A DNA stretch of 64,000 bases from Anaerostipes caccae L1-92 (lineage in GTDB: Bacteria; Bacillota; Clostridia; Lachnospirales; Lachnospiraceae), in assembly GCF_014467075.1 (NCBI RefSeq), contig NZ_AP023027.1, positions 2,669,501-2,733,500 on the forward strand. Reading direction: 5' to 3'. A model generated the notes under the pieces. The model worked only from the letters and a program-made list of their open reading frames with translations, made no database searches and had not been told where the DNA came from. Position numbers and translations under genes: made by a program. Below, one piece after another: positions 25,269-33,526 of the stretch. Position 1 is the stretch's first letter; each line of letters starts with the position of its first letter.

Positions 25269-27554
25269 ATGAGAACTGTTGGTCAAAGCATAAAAAGGGT
25301 GGATGCTTACGAGAAGGTATCCGGAAGAGCCAAATTTACCGATGATCTGATCCCGAAGCATTGTCTCACTGCGAAAGTGCTGCATGCTCCCATTGCCAGC
25401 GGTATTGTCGCTTCTATAGACACAAGTGAGGCGGAGGCCCTCGAAGGGGTAGTAAAAGTCGTCACCTTCCGTGACGTCCCAAAACATACATATCCCACTC
25501 CCGGCCATCCCTGGTCCGTAGAGCCGTCTCACCAGGATACGGCGGACCGCCGTCTGCTGACCGGTAGAATCCGTTATTACGGCGACGATGTTGCCGCCGT
25601 GATCGCCGAAGATGAAGTCACCGCTTCCAGGGCTTTAAAACTGATCCGGACAGAGTACGAAGAATATGCCCCGGTGCTTCATCCCCGGGATGCCATGAAG
25701 GGAACCATTCCGCCGGTTCACGAAGAACATCCGGACAATATTCTTGCAAAGAGCAGCTACGAGATCGGACATGTGGACGATGCACTCTCGCAGGCAGATG
25801 CCGTACTCAGCGAAAGTTTCCGCACCCCTATCGTCCAGCACTGCCACATTGAGCCGCCGATTTCCTATGCCTACATGGAAAAAGACAGGATCGTTGTCGT
25901 ATGTTCCACCCAGATCCCCCATATCGTGAGGAGAGTCATCGGGCAGGCCTTGGGCATCCCATGGGGAAAAGTCCGTGTCATAAAGCCATATATCGGCGGA
26001 GGCTTCGGCAACAAACAGGAGGTTCTCTATGAACCTCTCAATGCATTTCTGACTGCCTCTGTCGGCGGCCGTCCGGTGAAACTGGAGCTTTCCAGAGAGG
26101 AAACGTTTACAAACACCAGGACCCGCCATTCCATTGAATATGACCTGACGGCAGGCGTAACAAAAGACGGTAAAATTCTCGCCAAAGATATGAAAGCCTA
26201 TTCCAACCAGGGGGCCTACGCCTCACACGGCCATGCCATCGCAGCCAACGGCGCTACCGCATGGCGCCATTTATATGATGTAAAAAATATCCGGGCCGAT
26301 GCTTATACCGTCTATACAAATGCACCGGTAGGCGGAGCCATGAGGGGCTATGGTATCCCCCAGTTCTGCTTCGTATCCGAATGTCTGATGGATGATCTGG
26401 CCTGTAAAATTTCCATGGACCCGTTAAAGTTCCGGGAGCTCAACCTATATGACGGATATTTTGAAGATCCTGTTTTAACTCCTCTCGCCGCAAACACCAA
26501 CGGCGTCAGAGAGTGTATGAGGCGCGGAGCAGACTACATACACTGGGAGGAAAAACGCAGCTTATACCAAAACCAGTCCGGGAATATCCGGCGCGGTGTG
26601 GGCATGGCTTTGTTCAGCTATAAGACCGGTGTATGGCCCATTTCCCTGGAAATATCCGGAGCCAGGCTTATCCTCAATCAGGACGGGAGTGTCCAGCTCC
26701 AGACCGGCGCCGCAGAAATCGGGCAGGGTTCCGACACTGTATTTACACAGATGGCGGCGGAGGTCCTGGGTCTTTCCCCTGATGACGTCCACATTCAGTC
26801 CTTTCAGGATACGGACATTACCCCTTTTGACACGGGAGCTTACGCTTCCAGACAAACTTATATCAGCGGCACCGCCGTCAAAGAATGTGCCGAACTCCTG
26901 AAAGAAAAAATTCTTACCTATGCCAGGACTCTGGTTGCTGAAGAATACAGGGATCAGGAGCTTTCTCTGTATGATAAACAGATCCTCTGCGGTCGGAAGC
27001 CGGTCCTGTCCCTTGAAGAACTGGCTTTTCACAGCTATTACAGCAGGACTTCTTCTGCCGCCATCACGTCGGATGTATCCCGGCAGATCAAGAAAAACAC
27101 CCTTGCGTTCGGAGCTTGTTTTGCGGAAATTGAAGTAGATTTAAAACTAGCTAAGATTAAGATACTCGATATCATCAATGTCCATGACAGCGGAAAGATC
27201 ATCAATCCACAGCTGGCCTCCATGCAGGTCCACGGCGGCATGTCCATGGGCATAGGCTATGGTCTGAGTGAGCAGATGCTCCTGGATGAAAAGACCGGAC
27301 GCGTACTGAACGGCAGCCTGTTAGACTACAAGCTTCCCACTATGATGGACTCCCCGGATCTCCATTTAGACTTTGTGGAACTTGAAGATCCAACGGGCCC
27401 GTTCGGAAACAAGGCTCTTGGCGAGCCTCCCGCAATCCCTCCTGCTCCGGCCATCCGCAATGCTTTTCTTCACGCAACCGGGATTCCGGTCAATGAAATC
27501 CCTCTTTCACCTCAGAGGGTATTTGAGGCATTAAAAAAAGCTGATTTGATATAA
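25269..27554 (+). CDS. Xanthine-dehydrogenase-family molybdopterin-binding subunit
   Basis: 761 residues. Molybdenum-hydroxylase motifs are GGGFGNKQE, APVGGAMRGYG and the C-terminal GNKALGEPPAIP with the active-site Glu. It hydroxylates a purine or other N-heterocycle at the Mo centre; electrons pass to the FeS and FAD subunits encoded next. It is cytoplasmic. AGAGGGGG lies before ATG. Gene order Mo, FAD, FeS is common in clostridial xanthine or purine hydroxylases, but substrate identity cannot be read. No accessory Moco or selenium genes are nearby. Confidence 0.93.
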   Translation: MRTVGQSIKRVDAYEKVSGRAKFTDDLIPKHCLTAKVLHAPIASGIVASIDTSEAEALEGVVKVVTFRDVPKHTYPTPGHPWSVEPSHQDTADRRLLTGRIRYYGDDVAAVIAEDEVTASRALKLIRTEYEEYAPVLHPRDAMKGTIPPVHEEHPDNILAKSSYEIGHVDDALSQADAVLSESFRTPIVQHCHIEPPISYAYMEKDRIVVVCSTQIPHIVRRVIGQALGIPWGKVRVIKPYIGGGFGNKQEVLYEPLNAFLTASVGGRPVKLELSREETFTNTRTRHSIEYDLTAGVTKDGKILAKDMKAYSNQGAYASHGHAIAANGATAWRHLYDVKNIRADAYTVYTNAPVGGAMRGYGIPQFCFVSECLMDDLACKISMDPLKFRELNLYDGYFEDPVLTPLAANTNGVRECMRRGADYIHWEEKRSLYQNQSGNIRRGVGMALFSYKTGVWPISLEISGARLILNQDGSVQLQTGAAEIGQGSDTVFTQMAAEVLGLSPDDVHIQSFQDTDITPFDTGAYASRQTYISGTAVKECAELLKEKILTYARTLVAEEYRDQELSLYDKQILCGRKPVLSLEELAFHSYYSRTSSAAITSDVSRQIKKNTLAFGACFAEIEVDLKLAKIKILDIINVHDSGKIINPQLASMQVHGGMSMGIGYGLSEQMLLDEKTGRVLNGSLLDYKLPTMMDSPDLHLDFVELEDPTGPFGNKALGEPPAIPPAPAIRNAFLHATGIPVNEIPLSPQRVFEALKKADLI

Positions 27555-27565
27555 GGGGGAAATAT

Positions 27566-28444
27566 ATGTATGATATAGAAGATTATTATGAAGCAGACAC
27601 CGTGGCAGATGCCTGTGATCTCTTACAAAAACATCCCGGCGCCATACTCATCTGCGGCGGCAGCGATGTGCTGATCCGCATCCGGGAAGGGAAACTGGCA
27701 GGCTCCAGCCTGATCAGTATACGGGGTATCAGAGATCTGCATGGAGTTTCCATGGAAAAGGACGGAACAATTTCCATAGGAGCTGCTGTCACCTTTCATC
27801 ATTTGACAGAGGACCCGGTGATCCGTCAATATATCCCGGTGCTTTCAGAGGCGGCAGATCAGGTAGGCGGTCCCCAGATCCGCAATATCGGCACCATCGG
27901 CGGAAATCTCTGCAACGGAGCCGTCAGCGCAGACAGTGCACCTGCCTGTTTTTGTCTGGATGCCCGGCTGAAGATTTCCGGTCCCGGCGGAGAGCGGATC
28001 GTCCCCATAAAAGATTTTTATCTGGGACCGGGCCGGGTAGATTTAAGAGACGGAGAAATACTGACCCGGATCTTCATCGACAAGAAAAATTACGAAGGTT
28101 ATACCGGGCACTATATTAAATATGCCATGAGGAATGCCATGGATATTGCAGCGCTGAGCTGCTGCGTCCTGTGCAGGACCGATCTGTCTGCCCGGACACT
28201 GAACGATGTGAAAATAGCGTTTGGCGTTGCGGCTCCCACACCTTTCCGGTGCGTGGAGACAGAATCAAAATTAAAGGGGATTGCTGTTGATGACCGTCTT
28301 TACGACAAGATCGAGGAATCCGTCCGCACCGAAATCAATCCGAGAGATTCCTGGCGTGCATCCCGCAGTTTCCGCATCCAGATCGGAGGCGAGATCGCCA
28401 GACGGGCACTGCAAAAAGCCGTAAAACTCCAGGAGGTGAGGTAG
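27566..28444 (+). CDS. Xanthine-dehydrogenase-family FAD-binding subunit
   Basis: 292 residues of the CO-dehydrogenase/xanthine-dehydrogenase flavoprotein type. ICGGSDVLIRIREG binds FAD, and GGPQIRNIGTIGGNLCNG is the second FAD loop. It relays electrons from the iron-sulfur subunit to NAD or another acceptor. AAGGGGG lies before ATG; 11 nt separate it from the Mo subunit gene and 1 nt from the FeS subunit gene. Confidence 0.94.
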   Translation: MYDIEDYYEADTVADACDLLQKHPGAILICGGSDVLIRIREGKLAGSSLISIRGIRDLHGVSMEKDGTISIGAAVTFHHLTEDPVIRQYIPVLSEAADQVGGPQIRNIGTIGGNLCNGAVSADSAPACFCLDARLKISGPGGERIVPIKDFYLGPGRVDLRDGEILTRIFIDKKNYEGYTGHYIKYAMRNAMDIAALSCCVLCRTDLSARTLNDVKIAFGVAAPTPFRCVETESKLKGIAVDDRLYDKIEESVRTEINPRDSWRASRSFRIQIGGEIARRALQKAVKLQEVR

Positions 28445-28445
28445 T

Positions 28446-28934
28446 ATGGAACAGCAGAAAAAACTTATAACCTGTACGGTCAACGGTCATGAAGTGGCTG
28501 AATATGTAGATGTGAGAGAATCCCTTTTAGAAATGCTCAGAAACCGCCTTGGCCTGACTTCCGTAAAAAAGGGCTGTGAGGTGGGTGAATGCGGTGCCTG
28601 TACGGTCATTGTGGATGGAGAGACCATCGATTCCTGTATTTATCTGGCCGTGTGGGCCCAGGGAAAACAGATCCGCACTCTGGAAGGCCTCATGGGACCG
28701 AATGGAGAACTCACAAGAATCCAGGAGGCATTTATCGAAGAAGGCGCCATTCAGTGCGGCTTCTGCACCCCGGGTTTTATTATGTCCGCCACAGTCCTTC
28801 TGGAACGAGGTGAAAAAACCCTGACTCGGGATATGATCCGGAAACATATGGCAGGAAACCTCTGCCGGTGTACGGGCTATGAAAATATCGTAAATGCGGT
28901 GCAGAAGGTACACAAGGAAAACCAATCCCTGTAA
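28446..28934 (+). CDS. 2Fe-2S subunit of the xanthine-dehydrogenase-type enzyme
   Basis: 162 residues with two [2Fe-2S] clusters: plant-type C44, C49, C52 and C64 in KGCEVGECGACT, and the helical domain C114, C117, C150 and C152 (QCGFC, CRCTGY). It moves electrons from the Mo site to FAD. It is the last gene of the operon; a 200-nt hairpin element begins 7-10 nt after its stop and may act as its 3' end. Confidence 0.95.
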   Translation: MEQQKKLITCTVNGHEVAEYVDVRESLLEMLRNRLGLTSVKKGCEVGECGACTVIVDGETIDSCIYLAVWAQGKQIRTLEGLMGPNGELTRIQEAFIEEGAIQCGFCTPGFIMSATVLLERGEKTLTRDMIRKHMAGNLCRCTGYENIVNAVQKVHKENQSL

Positions 28935-28940
28935 ATTATC

Positions 28941-29148
28941 ATGACATTTTCACCAGTTCTGCGGCTTGCTGTCTCCGGAAGGTAAGATTTTCTAACTTTC
29001 ATCAAAGTTTCTCCGGCGGCCCGTTCGGAACTCGCTGACGCTCAAACAGCCTCACTGCGCTTCGCGCACCACCTCCGAACCTTTGCTGAAAGAAGAAAAA
29101 CTAACCTTCCTTCGAATGCAATGCCTCCGAACTGGTGAAAATGGACAT
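28941..29148 (+). repeat. Long hairpin element D
   Basis: Outer arms CATTTTCACCAGTTC (28945-28959) and its exact complement (29129-29143). Inside, GGAAGGT with ACCTTCC and further blocks extend an imperfect stem of about 75 nt per side. The centre holds a TGCGC-TTC-GCGCA hairpin. The left end ATGACATTTTC and right end GAAAATGGAC match the ends of the short repeats on their opposite strand. Confidence 0.8.
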
Positions 29149-29218
29149 AGTTTCTTCTGAAGAAGGCTAATGAATAAAGAAATCTTGCATTGAATAGCCC
29201 CTTTTATTCAAAAATACC

Positions 29219-29303
29219 CTTCCAGCAGACATTACGTCCATTTTCTACATGATTGGAGTGAGCCATTCTAAGAGCCGAACGGAAATCATGTGGAGAATGT
29301 CTT
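29219..29303 (+). repeat. Hairpin repeat copy C
   Basis: Arms at 29239-29254 and 29284-29299 with a 29-nt loop nearly identical to copies A and B. Two of the 16 pairs are G-U, valid only in plus-strand RNA. It ends 10 nt from the stop of the thioesterase gene. Confidence 0.85.
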
Positions 29304-29313
29304 GAATTACTGA

Positions 29314-29766
29314 TTACCGAAATGTTTTAAATGGTCTCGGAGTCTTAAATATTCCGGTAGCACTGCCCACCAGCTCGTCTCCCACATACGCTTTTCCCAT
29401 GAAATTCATGATCGTTTTTCCAGTGGACACAGCTTCGGCTTTTACTGTCACTGTAGATCCAATGGGTACTCCCTTCAGAAAGGAAGTGGAGAGCTGGACC
29501 GTAGGTGCGATATCATAATCGCCCAGTCCGCTTGTCAGCGTGCCGAAGGTGATGTCGAACATCCCAACCAAAGATCCTCCAAACATAATATTAAACCCGT
29601 TTCGATGGAAATCCCCGACCTCATATTCCATCGTGACACGTTTTTCATCATAATTGTAATCCACAATCTTTCCTCTCAATTCATTGAAAATACTGTGGTC
29701 GCTCACATGGCGGATGGCCTCCACTCTGCGTCTCATATTTTTCTCAAAACTCTCACGGTTTCCCAT
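29314..29766 (-). CDS. PaaI-like hotdog thioesterase
   Basis: 150 residues from ATG 29766; a GTG three codons upstream abuts the GGGAAG site and is less likely. The hotdog fold is seen in FHRNGFNIMFGGSLVGMFD and IAPTVQLSTSFLKGVPIGS, with a late IMNFMGKAYVGDELVGSATG strand. The usual HGG of PaaI is FGG here. It probably hydrolyses acyl-CoA; its substrate is unknown. It stands alone, with repeat C just past its stop. Confidence 0.85.
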   Translation of the reverse strand: MGNRESFEKNMRRRVEAIRHVSDHSIFNELRGKIVDYNYDEKRVTMEYEVGDFHRNGFNIMFGGSLVGMFDITFGTLTSGLGDYDIAPTVQLSTSFLKGVPIGSTVTVKAEAVSTGKTIMNFMGKAYVGDELVGSATGIFKTPRPFKTFR

Positions 29767-29886
29767 AAAATTCACTTCCCTTCTTTTTACTTTCTGATAA
29801 TTTTAACACAGATCCTTGCTTTTGTATAATAATTCTGTTTTATGTAAATGCTACCTGTAACAGATGTATTTGAAAGGAGTTTCATT

Positions 29887-30312
29887 ATGGATAACCAGAA
29901 TTTATTAAACGAGATGTATCAAAATCTTCAGATGGTGTTAAATACCATGCCGGAGCTAACACAGGCCACCACAGACTGTGATCTGAAAGGTTGTTTGGAA
30001 CAGCAGGAACAGCAGTTCCAGGACTTTTTCTCAAGAGTCAAACAGGCTATGACAAAGGATATGCAGCAGCCGGAAGAAATCGGAGAAATCCAGAAAAAAT
30101 ATGCGGAATGGATGACTAAGATGAAGGCCATCGCAGATAAATCCACAAGCCATTTAGCGGAAATGTCCATCCAGGGATATACCATGGGAATGATCCAGCT
30201 GATCCAGAGCTCCCACAAAAATTGTGACGCTTCCAAGGACAATTTGTCGATGTCAACTGATCTTGTAAAACTCTACGAAGAAAGTATCGATAGTTTAAAA
30301 AAGTATTTGTAA
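29887..30312 (+). CDS. Uncharacterised helical protein
   Basis: 141 residues from ATG 29887, with AAAGGAG 7 nt upstream. It is almost wholly helical with heptad-like stretches (NLLNEMYQNLQMVLN, EIQKKYAEWMTKMKAIADK), and C28, C33 and a late Cys are the only cysteines. No signal peptide or membrane segment is present. It looks like a small four-helix bundle. I do not recognise the family. The csp promoter begins within its last codons. Confidence 0.7.
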   Translation: MDNQNLLNEMYQNLQMVLNTMPELTQATTDCDLKGCLEQQEQQFQDFFSRVKQAMTKDMQQPEEIGEIQKKYAEWMTKMKAIADKSTSHLAEMSIQGYTMGMIQLIQSSHKNCDASKDNLSMSTDLVKLYEESIDSLKKYL

Positions 30313-30335
30313 AAAAACAATGATTGTGGTATGAT
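30307..30335 (+). promoter_or_regulatory. Promoter of the cold-shock gene
   Basis: -35 TTGTAA (30307-30312, overlapping the stop of the preceding gene), a 17-bp spacer and -10 TATGAT (30330-30335). The mRNA would have a leader of about 130 nt before ATG 30472. Confidence 0.65.
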
Positions 30336-30359
30336 AATTACTGTTATTAGTGAATGTAT

Positions 30360-30420
30360 AGATCACGTCCGGGTAGATGTTACATTGCTATGTATCCTCT
30401 GGACCGTGATCTTTTTATTT
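30360..30420 (+). promoter_or_regulatory. Terminator-like hairpin in the csp leader
   Basis: AGATCACG (30360-30367) pairs with CGTGATCT (30405-30412), and TTTTATTTT follows. The loop contains GTCC/GGAC and ACAT/ATGT pairs. It lies between the promoter and the csp gene, so it could be an attenuator or simply the end of the upstream transcript. Confidence 0.7.
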
Positions 30421-30471
30421 TACTGATAATGAAAGTAATGTTAATTTTTTATTTTTAATGGAGGTACCCAA

Positions 30472-30675
30472 ATGAACACTGGTACAGTAAAATGGTTTAA
30501 CTCAGAAAAAGGTTACGGATTTATTTCTCAGGAAGGCGGAGACGATGTATTCGTACACTTCTCAGCAATCTCTGGTGATGGATTCAAGACTTTAGAAGAA
30601 GGACAGCAGGTTAGCTTTGAAATCGCAGAAGGACCTCGCGGAAAACAGGCTGAGAACGTATCCAAATTAGCTTAA
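30472..30675 (+). CDS. Cold-shock protein
   Basis: 67 residues, full CspA-type length. RNP1 KGYGFIS and RNP2 VFVHFS are intact within the five-stranded cold-shock domain. It is an RNA chaperone that melts secondary structure and helps translation at low temperature or in growth transitions. TGGAGGT precedes ATG. It is transcribed alone, with a structured leader and a strong terminator. Confidence 0.97.
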   Translation: MNTGTVKWFNSEKGYGFISQEGGDDVFVHFSAISGDGFKTLEEGQQVSFEIAEGPRGKQAENVSKLA

Positions 30676-30709
30676 TCTTTTTCTTTTTGAATTAAATAGA
30701 TTTTGCAAG

Positions 30710-30755
30710 AATCCCACAGACGGTGTGCACCACTGTCTGCGGGATTTTTTATTTT
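30710..30755 (+). terminator. Terminator of the cold-shock gene
   Basis: AATCCC-CAGAC pairs with GTCTG-GGGATT, followed by TTTTTTATTTT. Confidence 0.9.
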
Positions 30756-30789
30756 ATATAAAATTGTGCGGACTTTCCTCCTTATCCTG

Positions 30790-31554
30790 TCAGGAACAAA
30801 CCACTTCTATTCCTTGCTTTTCCAGGGCCTCCTTTGCATGGTCCGGTATCTGTGCATCGGTGATCAGACGGTGAAACTCCTCCGCTTTTGCATAGGAACA
30901 GATGGTACGCTTTCCGATTTTTGAACTGTCGCAGATCAGATATTTCCGCTCTGCGATCCCCATCATTCCTTTCTTGATCTCTGCCTGTTCCAAATTTGGA
31001 GTAGTGGCACCTTTGGCCAGGGACAGGGCATTGGCAGACATAAAAGCCTTATCTGCAGACAGATTTTCCAAAAATTTAAGTCCCATACTGCCCACCGTAC
31101 ATTCAAAATAGTTTCTCACATGACCGCCTAAAAATATAAGATAAATCCCCTGATGTCTCTGAAGTTCCAAAGCGATTTGAAGGTCATTGGTCACCACCGT
31201 AAGATTATTTGCATCCTTTAAGAGCTTGGCAAGTTCCAGTGTCGTCGTCCCGCTGTCCAGAAGGATCATGTCGCCGTCTTCGATCATTGCTCTGGCAGCC
31301 TTTGCAATCTTCTGCTTCTCTTCCATCCGTTTATCTTTTCTCGCGGAGATGGACTCCTCCATGTCCAGGACATCCTCATTCAGCATGGCTCCTCCGTGTG
31401 TCCGGACGAGTTTTCCAGCCTTTTCAAGCTCTGTGAGATAAGTACGGATCGTTGTCCCGCTGACCTGAAACATTTCGGTGAGCTCCCCGATGCTTGTCCT
31501 CTTATTCTGCCTTAAAAGCTCCATGATCTTTTCTTTTCTTTCTTCTGCAAACAT
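30790..31554 (-). CDS. DeoR-family sugar-phosphate regulator
   Basis: 254 residues. The N-terminal helix-turn-helix TSIGELTEMFQVSGTTIRTYL is followed by a DeoRC sensor domain (about 75-235) with LLDSGTTTLELA and KKGMMG. Such proteins repress carbohydrate operons until a phosphorylated sugar binds. Downstream of the PTS operon on the same strand but behind a terminator and its own promoter, it is the likely controller of that operon. CGGAGGG precedes ATG. Confidence 0.94.
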   Translation of the reverse strand: MFAEERKEKIMELLRQNKRTSIGELTEMFQVSGTTIRTYLTELEKAGKLVRTHGGAMLNEDVLDMEESISARKDKRMEEKQKIAKAARAMIEDGDMILLDSGTTTLELAKLLKDANNLTVVTNDLQIALELQRHQGIYLIFLGGHVRNYFECTVGSMGLKFLENLSADKAFMSANALSLAKGATTPNLEQAEIKKGMMGIAERKYLICDSSKIGKRTICSYAKAEEFHRLITDAQIPDHAKEALEKQGIEVVCS

Positions 31555-31570
31555 GCGATCCCTCCGTGCT

Positions 31571-31609
31571 CTCTGTGTACTTTATGTTTAGATAAATTAT
31601 AGCACAGAG
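31571..31609 (-). promoter_or_regulatory. Extended -10 promoter and inverted repeat of the DeoR gene
   Basis: On the minus strand TGCTATAAT is an extended -10 (core at 31596-31601). CTCTGTG (31571-31577) and CACAGAG (31603-31609) form an inverted repeat around the start region, a candidate autoregulatory site. Confidence 0.6.
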
Positions 31610-31621
31610 GCCTCAAAAGGA

Positions 31622-31653
31622 AAAGCCGCGGGAACTACCGCCCCCGCAGCTTT
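31622..31653 (-). terminator. Terminator of the PTS operon
   Basis: On the minus strand AAAGCTGCGGG pairs with CCCGCGGCTTT (one G-U), followed by TCCTTTT. It begins 8 nt after the PTS stop codon. Confidence 0.8.
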
Positions 31654-31660
31654 GCTTCTG

Positions 31661-33508
31661 CTATTTTGTCAAAATATGATACAGTTCATCTGCGTCTCTG
31701 CCGTCTACAATCTTTCTTACTGCCTCCTCCTCATTCAGAGTAAGTGCGACATTTGAAAGAATGGACAGGTGTTCCTGGTCGGCTCCTGCGATCCCGATCA
31801 CCAGCCTCACTGTCTCGTCATTCCAGACGATTCCATCCGGTACGATTAATGCAGCGATACCCGATGCTTTAATTTCCTTCTTGGCTTCAAGAACACCGTG
31901 CGGGATAGCGATTCCATTGCCCAGATTGGTCGGATTTTCTTTTTCCCTCAAAAGCATGCCCTTCTCATAGCTTTCTGTGACATATCCGTCCTTTAAAAGC
32001 ATCTGCGCAATCATATGAATTGCATCTTCTTTTGTTTTTGGCTGATCTGTGACTTTGATATTTTCCTTTTTCAGTACCGGAAGAGGATTTTTTGCCTCTG
32101 TCAGTTTTTTTACGATCTCATCGTACTTTGGACTGGAAAGAAAGTTATCCACGGAGATATGTACCGCCTCCGGGCGCTCTCTCATAGCCCGCTCCGTCAG
32201 TGATTCATGGGTAACAACCACATCCACATCTGCCGGAAGATTGGGGATTGCCACGTTTTTCACCTCAATATCGAGGCCTGCCTGTTTTGCCTTATCTTTG
32301 AGTATAGATGCTCCCATGGCACTGGAACCCATTCCGGCGTCACATGCCACATATACTTTTTTGATGACTTTCCCTGTGAAATCAATGACTTCCTGCGCTC
32401 CGATACGGCCTCCGCCGCCTGTGCCTTCTGCCTTCATAGAGTCTTTCTTTGCCACTGCCTTCTGGAGTGCTTCTTCATCAGAATCACGGCAGAGCCTCAG
32501 GATGAATGCGCCGACCCCAAATGATACGGCAGTGGATACGAGCATTCCGGCAATGATCGGAAGATAGTCAGATTTCGGCGCCACTGCCAGCACGGAAAAG
32601 TAACTTCCCGGTGAAGCGGTTGCCACCAATCCGCAGTTAAACATCTGGAAAATAAAGTTTCCTGACACCGCACCGCAGATAGATGCAAGGATCATCTGAG
32701 GCTTCATGAGGATATATGGAAAATAAGGTTCATGGATTCCACCGAATGCATGGATGATTGCTACACCAGGCGCCGTCTTTTTCGCTGTTCCTGTACCAAA
32801 GAATGTATAGGCCAGCAAAACGCCCACTCCTGGACCCGGATTCGGCTCCAGGATAAATAAGATTGATTTTCCTGCCTCTGCCGCCTGGGTGATTCCCAGA
32901 GGTCCAAGAATTCCGTGGTTAATCGCATTGTTAAGAAACAGAACCTTCGCAGGCTCAATAAAAATACTCGCAAAAGGTGTAAGGCCGTGATCGATGATGA
33001 CATTAACTCCGGCAGACATCACATGGTTTAATACCTGTACAAACGGTCCGATCGCAAAAAATGCTGCCAGCACTAAGAAGATTCCAAGAATCCCGCAGGA
33101 AAAATTGTTGACGATCATTTCAAATCCCGGTTTTACCCTGCCTTCAAACAAACGGTCCACCTGTTTCATACAGAGAGCTGCCAAAGGTCCCATAATCATG
33201 GCTCCCATAAACATCGGAATATCAGATCCTACGATAACTCCCATGGTAGCTGCCGCACCGATGACACCGCCGCGGTCGCCGTAAAAGTTCTTTCCTCCCG
33301 TATAACCGATCAAAGTAGGAAGCAGATACTTTAACATCGGATCGATCAGTACGGCAATCTTTTCATTTGGAAACCAGCCTGTCTTTAAAAACATTGCCGT
33401 AATCAGTCCCCAAGTGATAAACGCCCCGATATTCGGCATTACCATGCCGCTTAAAACTCCTCCGAACTTCTGGATCCTGGCACGGAATCCTGTCGCTTCA
33501 TTTCCCAT
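31661..33508 (-). CDS. Mannitol-type PTS transporter, fused EIICBA
   Basis: 615 residues. EIIC (about 10-345, polytopic, with GGIHEP near 256-261), EIIB with phosphocysteine C389 in VACDAGMGSS, and EIIA with phosphohistidine H537 in NGIAIPHGV. The order matches E. coli MtlA. It imports and phosphorylates a hexitol-like substrate. The neighbours are a Gfo/Idh/MocA dehydrogenase and a DeoC-type aldolase, with no mtlD, so the natural substrate may not be mannitol. TAGGAGG lies upstream. Confidence 0.93.
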   Translation of the reverse strand: MGNEATGFRARIQKFGGVLSGMVMPNIGAFITWGLITAMFLKTGWFPNEKIAVLIDPMLKYLLPTLIGYTGGKNFYGDRGGVIGAAATMGVIVGSDIPMFMGAMIMGPLAALCMKQVDRLFEGRVKPGFEMIVNNFSCGILGIFLVLAAFFAIGPFVQVLNHVMSAGVNVIIDHGLTPFASIFIEPAKVLFLNNAINHGILGPLGITQAAEAGKSILFILEPNPGPGVGVLLAYTFFGTGTAKKTAPGVAIIHAFGGIHEPYFPYILMKPQMILASICGAVSGNFIFQMFNCGLVATASPGSYFSVLAVAPKSDYLPIIAGMLVSTAVSFGVGAFILRLCRDSDEEALQKAVAKKDSMKAEGTGGGGRIGAQEVIDFTGKVIKKVYVACDAGMGSSAMGASILKDKAKQAGLDIEVKNVAIPNLPADVDVVVTHESLTERAMRERPEAVHISVDNFLSSPKYDEIVKKLTEAKNPLPVLKKENIKVTDQPKTKEDAIHMIAQMLLKDGYVTESYEKGMLLREKENPTNLGNGIAIPHGVLEAKKEIKASGIAALIVPDGIVWNDETVRLVIGIAGADQEHLSILSNVALTLNEEEAVRKIVDGRDADELYHILTK

Positions 33509-33526
33509 AATTTCCTCCTATCCTTC

